DNA from: Chloroflexota bacterium
GTDB taxonomy: Bacteria > Chloroflexota > Anaerolineae > Promineifilales > Promineifilaceae
Reading direction: 5' to 3'
Length of the DNA stretch: 64,000 nucleotides
NCBI GenBank assembly: GCA_014584575.1
Contig: JACTMP010000083.1
Span: forward strand, 20,769-84,768
The notes under the pieces were generated by a model. It did not search any database. It saw only the letters and a program-made list of their open reading frames with translations, and was not told the origin of the DNA. A program made the translations under genes and the position numbers. This document shows, piece after piece, positions 39,756-46,146 of the stretch; the first letter of the stretch is position 1, and every line of letters starts with the position of its first letter.

Positions 39756-40403
39756 TCACTTGCCCACACCATGCTGTACCGCCCACAAGACAGCCTCCGT
39801 GCGTGAAGTCACATCGAGCTTGCCGTAGATATGGCGCAGGTGCGCCTCAATGGTGCGCACACTCAGAAACAGCGATTGGGCAATATCCTTGTTGGTCAAT
39901 CCCTGGGCCAGCAGGGCTAACACCTCCCGTTCCCGGTCGGTGAGCGCCTCCGCGTGGCGTGTCTGTGTTGCCCCGCCACGCGCCAGAGCCGTCAATGCGC
40001 GGACGGCCAATGAGGGCGGCAGCACCATTTCACCGCGCCCCACCGCGATCAGCGCCCGCGCCAGTTCCGGCACGGTGGCGTCCCGGCTCAGGACGCCGGT
40101 TGCGCCCGCTTGCAGCAGCGCCACAATCTCATTCAGGTCATACCCGGCAACCAGGCAAAGCAATCCATAAGCAGGCACAATCTGAGCCAGCCGGGAAAGT
40201 TGTTCGGGCAATGAGTGGGAGAAGTCCAGGAGTACGGCCGTGTTCCCATCCGTTGGGGGCAAGGTCCGCACATCATCCAGGTGAACGGCCGTGCCCACCA
40301 CCACCAGACCCGGCTGCCGCTCCAACAGCGCCGCCCAGGCCAGCCGGGGCAACGTGGCCTCGGCCAAAATGATAATGCGCGTAAACGATGGCGGCGGTTG
40401 CAT
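39756..40403 (-). CDS. NarL-type response regulator with partly degenerate receiver
   Basis: 215 residues. The receiver has the phospho-acceptor Asp60 (AVLLDFSHS), but the acidic pair is reduced to Glu15-Ala16 and the conserved Lys is replaced in GVLSRDA (Arg107). The HTH (ALTDREREVLALLAQGLTNK, then LSVRTIEAHLRHIYGKLDVT) is normal. Phosphorylation may be weak or absent. It is the last gene of the block DUF2085 - regulator - kinase - regulator on the minus strand, 70 bases downstream of the kinase gene. Confidence 0.9.
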   Translation of the reverse strand: MQPPPSFTRIIILAEATLPRLAWAALLERQPGLVVVGTAVHLDDVRTLPPTDGNTAVLLDFSHSLPEQLSRLAQIVPAYGLLCLVAGYDLNEIVALLQAGATGVLSRDATVPELARALIAVGRGEMVLPPSLAVRALTALARGGATQTRHAEALTDREREVLALLAQGLTNKDIAQSLFLSVRTIEAHLRHIYGKLDVTSRTEAVLWAVQHGVGK

Positions 40404-40473
40404 CCGCCTATGTTACCAGCATTTTAGACAGACTTGCAGGGTCATTTCGCCTGACCGCTCCCCGCCAAATGGC

Positions 40474-42171
40474 CTATGTCATCAGCGGGCGGCAGACAGT
40501 CAGCGCCGTGCCCGCACCCGCCGCCGACTCAATTTGCAGCCGCGCCCCCATTGCTTCCGCCCGCTCCTGCACCCCCAGCAGGCCAAAGTGCCCCGCCGCC
40601 GCTATCTGCGCCGGACTTTCGGGCACAACAAAACCACGGCCGTCATCCTGAATGGTCAGATAGACGGCCGTTTCCGTAAAGGCCAGTCGCAACTCAGCCC
40701 GATTCGCCTGAGCATGGCGGGCCACGTTACGCAAACCTTCCTGAGCAATGCGATACAGCCCCAGTTCCACATCAGGCGGCAAACGTTGCTCCCGGCCGGT
40801 TGAGGCAAACGAAACCGGTATCTCCATCGTTTGGCCCATATCCCGCGCCAGCATTTGCAGAGCGGGAACCAGCCCTAAATCTTCCAGATAAATCGGCCGC
40901 AAATCGTGAATCAGGCGGCGCAGATCGGCCATCATCTGCCCGGCCATTTGCTGCATCGTGGCCAATCTATCTGCTGTGGCCTCGTCGGCGTCCGCGGCGG
41001 CCCCGGCCATCTGTGCCAGTTGAATTTGCTGGTTCAGGGCAATGAGCGATTGGATGGTATCGTCGTGCAGGTCGCGGGCCAGGCGGCGGCGTTCTTCTTC
41101 CTGTCCGGTAGTCACAGCGCCCAGGTAGCCCCGTAAACTCTGCTGCGCCAACTGCACTTTGCGCGCCATGTGAATCAGTTCCGTTTGCAGGCGTTGAATT
41201 TCGTTAATGCCGCCTACCGGCTCTTCGATGGCGGCAAAATCACCCCAGCCCAGTTGGGTGGCCTTTTGTTCCAAAGATTGCAACGGCCGTACCACCTGGC
41301 GTGCCCCAAACCATAACGCTAACAGGGATACCAGTAGGGCCGGGATCAGAATGAGCGGCGCCAGTTCGGTGGTGCGCAGCAGGGGATCGCTGGCGGCGCG
41401 CCAGGGTTCGGCCAGCACCAGCGCCCAACCCACCGGCGAAATGGGGCTAAAGGCAATCACGTATTCCTCGCCATCAATCGTCAGGTAGGTGGCGCCGCTT
41501 TCGCCGCGCAGAGCATCGGTCACGCCGGGCTGTGCCAGAGGCGGCGTATCGCCCCAGGCCAACATACCAGTATGGTACAGCGTGTCGCCTTCGGCCGTGA
41601 CCACGTAGACGGCCGCCTGCTCATGCCCGCCAAAGATGTCCGCCAGCGCCCGGCGCGCCAGTGAGGTAGCGGAAAATGCGCCAACGGCCGTGACCTCCCC
41701 CTCGGTTGCCGCCACCAGCGTAAACGTTTCCCCACTCTCCGGATCGGTAACAGACGGCAAAAAATAACTCTCCCGGCCAACTGACGCTGCTCGTTCTGGC
41801 AGGGCATAGGTTTGCCAGAGGGCGGCGTCAGTGGAAGCTGCCAGCCGCTCGCCGCTGGCAGCAAAGAGGGCCATCCCCCCTTCAAAATCCGGCAGTAGAA
41901 AAGCGGCATCGGCCAGCGCGTGTACCGGCCCGGCGTCCACATTGGCGGCGTGCAAGGCCACGCTGCGAATGGCCGAGCGGCGGTGGTTGATCTGTTCGGT
42001 AATAGCCGAGGCGGCAGCGCGGGTGGCGCGTTCGTCACGTTCGCCCACCATGTGGCGCATGGCGCGCTGGTGCAGCCCCAGGCTGCCAAAAGCAATGAGC
42101 AGCAGCAGCGCCGTCAGCGGCAAAACAGTGATGATAAAGAGTTGGAGGGGGAGACTGGGGCGGTGTTTCAT
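40474..42171 (-). CDS. Membrane-bound NarL-type sensor histidine kinase
   Basis: 565 residues: a first membrane helix at about 9-31, a Cache-like extracellular sensor (to about 268; GMALFAASGERLAASTDAA and AAVYVVTAEGDTLYHTG), a second helix (LAPLILIPALLVSLLALWFGA in part, about 270-290), a HAMP linker, and a HisKA_3 domain with EEERRRLARDLHDDTIQSL (His369). The HATPase has LYRIAQEGLRNVARHAQA, DDGRGF and GHFGLLGVQERAEAMG. It senses an external small molecule, perhaps a carboxylate or amine as in other Cache proteins. It lies between two regulators on the same strand. Confidence 0.94.
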   Translation of the reverse strand: MKHRPSLPLQLFIITVLPLTALLLLIAFGSLGLHQRAMRHMVGERDERATRAAASAITEQINHRRSAIRSVALHAANVDAGPVHALADAAFLLPDFEGGMALFAASGERLAASTDAALWQTYALPERAASVGRESYFLPSVTDPESGETFTLVAATEGEVTAVGAFSATSLARRALADIFGGHEQAAVYVVTAEGDTLYHTGMLAWGDTPPLAQPGVTDALRGESGATYLTIDGEEYVIAFSPISPVGWALVLAEPWRAASDPLLRTTELAPLILIPALLVSLLALWFGARQVVRPLQSLEQKATQLGWGDFAAIEEPVGGINEIQRLQTELIHMARKVQLAQQSLRGYLGAVTTGQEEERRRLARDLHDDTIQSLIALNQQIQLAQMAGAAADADEATADRLATMQQMAGQMMADLRRLIHDLRPIYLEDLGLVPALQMLARDMGQTMEIPVSFASTGREQRLPPDVELGLYRIAQEGLRNVARHAQANRAELRLAFTETAVYLTIQDDGRGFVVPESPAQIAAAGHFGLLGVQERAEAMGARLQIESAAGAGTALTVCRPLMT

Positions 42172-42177
42172 GGAGGT

Positions 42178-42238
42178 TGTCGGTTGTCGGTTATCGGTAA
42201 TCGGAAGTGTAACCGATAACCGATTACCGATTACCGTT
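42178..42238. repeat. GATTACCG micro-iterated palindrome overlapping a stop codon
   Basis: CGGTTATCGGTAATCGG on the left and CCGATAACCGATTACCG on the right fold into a hairpin. Its end supplies the CGG-TAA last codons of the regulator ending at 42231, as it does for ald at 12214. Confidence 0.7.
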
Positions 42239-42881
42239 CAATAAGGCCAAGCGAAACGGCCTTCATCACCGCTTCGGTGCGGCTGCCCGCATCTAGCTTC
42301 TGGTAAATTTTTGCCAGATGGCCCTGCACGGTACGGTCGCTAATGCCCAACTGCACGCCGATGGCTTTGTTGGTGTAACCTTTGGCGGCCAGGGCCAATA
42401 CCTCCCGTTCACGTTCGGTCACTTCCTCATAAACGGGCAGGTCGGCAGCGGCGCGGCCAGCGATGTGCGCCAGCAAACGGCCGGTGATGGCCGGGTCTAA
42501 CACCGATTTGCCTTCATGCACGTCGTGCACCGCTTGAATGATGCTGGCGGGCGCGGCCGTTTTGAGGACATACCCGTTAGCGCCGGCTTGTAACACGGCC
42601 GTGACATACGGATCGTCATCATAAGCCGTCAGCACCAGCACACCCACCTCCGGGTGGTGGGCGCGCACCCACCGGGTAACTTCAATGCCGGTCGCTTTGG
42701 GCATTTGAATGTCCAGCACAGCCACATCCGGTTTGTGCTGGCCGATGAGGCTACGGGCCATCTCGCCATCATCCGCTTCGGCAATGACGGCAATATCGGC
42801 CGCCTGCTCTAAAAACTGGCGAATTCCGGCGCGAACAACGGCATGGTCGTCGGCTAATAAAACACGAATGAGGGTGGTCAT
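42231..42881 (-). CDS. NarL-type response regulator (cognate to the Cache kinase)
   Basis: 216 residues with complete receiver residues: Asp11-Asp12 (LLADDHAVVR), Asp57 (VAVLDIQMP), Thr85 and Lys107 (GYVLKTA). The LuxR HTH reads VTEREREVLALAAKGYTNK and ISDRTVQGHLAKIYQKLDAG. The start overlaps the stop of the DUF2085 gene by ATGA. It is followed by the kinase gene 60 bases later across a palindromic repeat. It is probably the true partner of the kinase at 40474. Confidence 0.95.
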   Translation of the reverse strand: MTTLIRVLLADDHAVVRAGIRQFLEQAADIAVIAEADDGEMARSLIGQHKPDVAVLDIQMPKATGIEVTRWVRAHHPEVGVLVLTAYDDDPYVTAVLQAGANGYVLKTAAPASIIQAVHDVHEGKSVLDPAITGRLLAHIAGRAAADLPVYEEVTEREREVLALAAKGYTNKAIGVQLGISDRTVQGHLAKIYQKLDAGSRTEAVMKAVSLGLIER

Positions 42882-43597
42882 AATCTCTTCATCTCCCCAA
42901 AAGCCTCATCTAGTCGTGGGTAGGCAAACCAGACGACGCCCAAGCCAAACAAAATGCCGGTGATAAGGCGCATCCAGGAATTGAAGGAGCCAAAACCATC
43001 ACCTGTGTAGAAGGTATCGGGAAAAACGCCGCCGGTCAAGGGAATTAACCAGTTGTTGCTAAAACGAAAACCGGTACCCAAGCCGCCCACCATATCGCTG
43101 AGGGCATGGGTGAGGCCATCGGCCGCCATCGGCAGCAGAAACAAGAGCAACCCCCACCAGGGCAGCGGCTTCAGACGATGGCGCAGCGGCCAATAAACCA
43201 GGCCAAAAAGCAAGAGGCTGGTGTACATGTACACCATGCGGTCTGACCAGGCCACTTTCCAGCCAACATCGGCATTACCAATGAACTGGCGCAGTACCAG
43301 CGGGTTCTCGCTGTTGATCCACAGGGTTTGCACGGCATCAAGGGAGAGCATGGGCGTCTCGCCAAAGAGGAAGAAGGAACGCTGTGGTAACTGGTGACAT
43401 TGGGTGCTGTAAATGCGGTAAATGGTTTCGGCCGCGCCCGTCCAGCCCAACGCCATGAAAACAGGCGCCAGCCAGGGCAGGCCAATATAGAGGGCTAACA
43501 ACACGGTGAAAATTGGCAGCCAGCGCCGGCAGGACCAGGTGACGGCCTGGTTGATAATGAGGGCCGGGGTACGGCCATATCCAGGGGATGGACTCAT
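42878..43597 (-). CDS. DUF2085 membrane protein
   Basis: 239 residues from ATG 43597; starts at 43621 and 43639 are possible. It has five or six hydrophobic helices and the family core IYRIYSTQCHQLPQRSFFLFG (CHQ.P.RS in the loop after helix 2), then MYTSLLLFGLVYWPLRHRLKP, LLLFLLPMAADGLTHAL with the conserved D, NNWLIPLTGGVF and RLITGILFGLGVVWFAYPRL. The function of DUF2085 is unknown. Translational coupling to a two-component regulator is unusual and may mean it is part of the signalling unit. Confidence 0.85.
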   Translation of the reverse strand: MSPSPGYGRTPALIINQAVTWSCRRWLPIFTVLLALYIGLPWLAPVFMALGWTGAAETIYRIYSTQCHQLPQRSFFLFGETPMLSLDAVQTLWINSENPLVLRQFIGNADVGWKVAWSDRMVYMYTSLLLFGLVYWPLRHRLKPLPWWGLLLFLLPMAADGLTHALSDMVGGLGTGFRFSNNWLIPLTGGVFPDTFYTGDGFGSFNSWMRLITGILFGLGVVWFAYPRLDEAFGEMKRL

Positions 43598-43809
43598 AAC
43601 CACCATTATCGGCAGTCCGGTCATCCTCACCAGCGCCAAATGCCCGGCAGTCCGTAGGCCATTTGGCTTATGACAAAACGGGGTCTGTCATATTTTTGAG
43701 GGTGATAGGCCATTTGGCGCTCATGGCTCAGGCTGCCGGTAAGTATGCTTGGCAACAAGAAAATGAATGAATACCAAAGATTGCGCAGTTACACGGAGTC
43801 ACTTCAACA

Positions 43810-43866
43810 GAGGAGTTCGCATCCTCAGATGCGAACTGTTGGGCATATGAGGATGCCCAACTCCTC
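43810..43866. repeat. Three-stem cruciform repeat (GAGGAGTTCGCA family), copy 1
   Basis: Outer GAGGAGTT/AACTCCTC arms enclose two hairpins, GTTCGCATCCTCAGATGCGAAC in part and GTTGGGCATATGAGGATGCCCAAC in part. A copy lies at 48236. It is the main content of the 384-base gap 43598-43981; the rest is low-information spacer with CGCAGAT-type words. Confidence 0.65.
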
Positions 43867-43981
43867 AATCTTAGGAAGTCTCAATGTAATCACAGATTTC
43901 GCAGATATGAAATCGGTGTAATCCTTCGACGAGCTCAGGACAAGTTCTGTGCAATCTTTGATTTTTCTGAAGGAGTTTGTG

Positions 43982-44554
43982 ATGAAAGTAAAAATGCGTA
44001 ATGGATGGACGGCGCAGCCAAAACGGCGCCAACAAGAGTGGCTGCCATTAGCCGTATTATTAGGTGGGGTGCTGCTGGTTTTAGCCGGGGTGGTAGCAAC
44101 CATCTCCACCACGCCCAGCGCATCGGCCGCATACAACCCGGCCGATGTGGCCCACGAACTGCCCATCCTGGCCGTGCATGATATGGGCGAAGGCGCTCCC
44201 ATTCCCTTTTTGCCCCGCAGCCAGCCACAGCCGGCCATTCAACTGTCAGAGCGGTTTTATAGTTTTGGCACGATTGGGCCGCGGGATGTGGTGGAGCGAG
44301 AGTTTGTCATTCGCAATACGGGTGACGCGCCGCTGACGATCAGCCGGGCTTATACCACCTGCGGCTGCACCACGGCCGAAATTTCGGCCAGCGTTATTCC
44401 GCCGGGCAAAGTGGCCACCGTCCGGCTAGTTTTCGACGCCGGTTTCCACGAGGCGGCCGGGCAAACAGTACGCCGGGGTTTGATTATTGAGAGCAATGAC
44501 CCGAATCAGTCTCAGTCGGAGATATGGGTTCAGGCAACTGTACGCACACGGTGA
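43982..44554 (+). CDS. DUF1573 membrane-anchored protein
   Basis: 190 residues from ATG 43982 with GAAGGAG eight bases before. A basic N-terminus and one membrane helix (LAVLLGGVLLVLAGVVATI, about 22-40) precede an extracytoplasmic DUF1573 immunoglobulin-like domain: FYSFGTIGPRDVVEREFVIRNTGDAPLTI, then YTTCGCTTAEIS with the diagnostic CGC, and IPPGKVATVRLVFDAG. The Cys pair can bind metal or form a disulfide. It heads a four-gene run with PCYCGC and cupredoxin lipoproteins, which points to periplasmic copper or thiol handling. Confidence 0.9.
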   Translation: MKVKMRNGWTAQPKRRQQEWLPLAVLLGGVLLVLAGVVATISTTPSASAAYNPADVAHELPILAVHDMGEGAPIPFLPRSQPQPAIQLSERFYSFGTIGPRDVVEREFVIRNTGDAPLTISRAYTTCGCTTAEISASVIPPGKVATVRLVFDAGFHEAAGQTVRRGLIIESNDPNQSQSEIWVQATVRTR

Positions 44555-44565
44555 GGTAGTTGAAG

Positions 44566-45015
44566 ATGAAAATAGTATCTATGATGATATTGGCTGTTAT
44601 TTTTCTGGCGGCGCTGGTTTTGGTGGGATGCGGCAACAGAGCCGTACATCAACACGCCATGGCCCCGCTGTCAGAAATGCCCAAAGAGGTACAGCAATCG
44701 GGTCGCCGCTTGCAAGAGGCTTACCAGTTTGCTGTGGCCAACCGTGAAATCGCCGATGAAATCCCATGTTACTGTGGCTGCGCCGGGATGGGGCACACCT
44801 CCAGCTACGATTGTTATGTGGCCGGCGTGGATGAAAACGGCGTTATTCAGTTTGACCCCCACGCCCAGTATTGCTCCATTTGCCTGGATATTACCCATGA
44901 TACGATGCGCCTGATGGATGCGGGCAAGAGTACGGCCGACATCTACACCCAGATTGAGGCGGACTATGCCCGGTTTGGCCCGCCCACGCTCAAAGTGGCA
45001 GAGGGGGAATCGTGA
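44566..45015 (+). CDS. PCYCGC-motif lipoprotein
   Basis: 149 residues from ATG 44566 (the TTG two codons earlier is less likely), with GTGAGGTAG upstream. The signal peptide ends ALVLVGC (lipid Cys). The domain is defined by IPCYCGCAGMGHTSSYDCYV and continues YCSICLDITHDTMRLMDAGK, giving a cluster of five to six Cys and two His that suits a metal site. Such lipoproteins are found in Firmicutes and Chloroflexota near SCO/copper genes; their role is unproven. The stop overlaps the next start (TGATG). Confidence 0.9.
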   Translation: MKIVSMMILAVIFLAALVLVGCGNRAVHQHAMAPLSEMPKEVQQSGRRLQEAYQFAVANREIADEIPCYCGCAGMGHTSSYDCYVAGVDENGVIQFDPHAQYCSICLDITHDTMRLMDAGKSTADIYTQIEADYARFGPPTLKVAEGES

Positions 45016-45422
45016 TGAAACGTGGACTGATTTTGCTGATGGTAACGGCCGTGCTGCCATTCGTATTGACTGCCTGCAACGGCCGTCCGCAAATGACCCT
45101 GGCCGAAAACAGTTTGCAGTTGGGCGATGTGGTGAACGGCGAGGTTATCACCCGCCAGGTGCCGGTGCAAAACAATGGCGCCGCCGATCTGGTGATTGAA
45201 AATATCACCACCTCCTGCGGCTGTACCCAGGCGAGCCTGGACCCCATGACGATTCCGGCAGGCGGCAGCGGCGTGTTGTCCATTACCTTTGATTCCGGCG
45301 CGCATGGGCCAGGGCTGACCGGGCCGCTGCTGCGGCAGGTGTTTATCACCAGCAACGATCCACAGCAGCCGGAAATGGTGCTGGAACTGGCCGCCAACAT
45401 CCTGCCACCGGCTGCGCCATAG
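45015..45422 (+). CDS. DUF1573 lipoprotein
   Basis: 135 residues from ATG 45015, overlapping the preceding stop and with GAGGGGGAA upstream. The signal (LILLMVTAVLPFVLTAC) gives a lipid-anchored Cys. The DUF1573 domain shows LGDVVNGEVITRQVPVQNNGAADLVIENI, TSCGCTQASLDP (CGC), IPAGGSGVLSITFDSG and FITSNDPQQPEMVLEL. It is a second, lipid-anchored version of the protein two genes upstream. Having membrane-anchored and lipid-anchored DUF1573 proteins around a PCYCGC protein suggests a complex at the outer face. Confidence 0.9.
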   Translation: MKRGLILLMVTAVLPFVLTACNGRPQMTLAENSLQLGDVVNGEVITRQVPVQNNGAADLVIENITTSCGCTQASLDPMTIPAGGSGVLSITFDSGAHGPGLTGPLLRQVFITSNDPQQPEMVLELAANILPPAAP

Positions 45423-45482
45423 GCCATTTGGCGTATGGCATTTGCGCCAAACAGCGCGCCACGTATGACCCAAAGTTGTTTA

Positions 45483-45515
45483 AGATTGGCTCAATCATTG
45501 AGATTGAACCAATCT
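45483..45515. repeat. AGATTGG inverted repeat upstream of the cupredoxin gene
   Basis: AGATTGGCTCAATC (45483-45496) pairs with GATTGAACCAATCT (45502-45515) with one mismatch and a 5-base loop. It lies 31 bases before the start, beside the ribosome site, and could be regulatory or a weak intra-operon terminator. Confidence 0.5.
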
Positions 45516-45546
45516 AAACCTGAACACACGAAGGAGAACCTTACCT

Positions 45547-46077
45547 GTGAAGAAATTAGTCGTTATTTTGTTTGTTGGGCTGACCATGGGGTTAGCCGCC
45601 TGTGGCGGTGCGGCCGAGCCGTCGTCCGTTGTTGCGGTTGCCCCGCGCACGGCCGTTACGCTGAAGGCAACGGATATTGCTTATGACAATAATCGCATCG
45701 AGGTAGTGGCCGGACGGCCGGTCAAACTGACCCTGCATAACGATGGGGTGTTGGAGCATGATTTTAGCATCATTGACATACCGCATACCGGGAAAGTGAC
45801 GGTAGAAGAAATGGGAGAACATGGATCAGATGGCCACAATGAGACAGGTGGCCACAATGAGACAGGCGGACATGACGAGATGAGGTCCCATGATATGGGG
45901 GACCACGATATGGGCCATATGGACTTAGATCCCGACGTTCACGTGTTCGCGCCGATGGGTGGCCGCCAGACAGTTGAATTTACGCCTTCAACGCCGGGTG
46001 AGTATGAGTTTTACTGCACGGTAGCAGGGCATAAAGAAGCGGGCATGGTGGGCACGTTGGTGGTAACCGCGCCTTAA
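45547..46077 (+). CDS. Cupredoxin-domain lipoprotein with His-rich insert
   Basis: 176 residues from a GTG with AAGGAGAACC upstream. Signal peptide ends GLAAC. The cupredoxin fold has IEVVAGRPVKLTLHNDGVLEHDFSI (first copper His), then an insert of iterated GHNETGGHNETGGHDE and MGDHDMGHMD, and finally YEFYCTVAGHKEAGMVGTLVV with the Cys, His and Met ligands of a type 1 copper site. It should bind or shuttle copper outside the membrane. The His/Met-rich insert may be a copper sponge. It ends the DUF1573-PCYCGC-DUF1573 run. Confidence 0.93.
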   Translation: MKKLVVILFVGLTMGLAACGGAAEPSSVVAVAPRTAVTLKATDIAYDNNRIEVVAGRPVKLTLHNDGVLEHDFSIIDIPHTGKVTVEEMGEHGSDGHNETGGHNETGGHDEMRSHDMGDHDMGHMDLDPDVHVFAPMGGRQTVEFTPSTPGEYEFYCTVAGHKEAGMVGTLVVTAP

Positions 46078-46107
46078 TTCCAACCAACCAGAACTACTTT
46101 GTCCCCC

Positions 46108-46138
46108 AAACGGCCGTGACCCCAGGTTACGGCCGTTT
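46108..46138. terminator. Bidirectional terminator-like hairpin built from two ACGGCCGT octamers
   Basis: AAACGGCCGT (46108-46117) and ACGGCCGTTT (46129-46138) form a 10-bp stem with an 11-base loop, between the convergent cupredoxin and kinase genes. Both arms contain the iterated octamer. Confidence 0.55.
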
Positions 46139-46146
46139 TCATTGGC

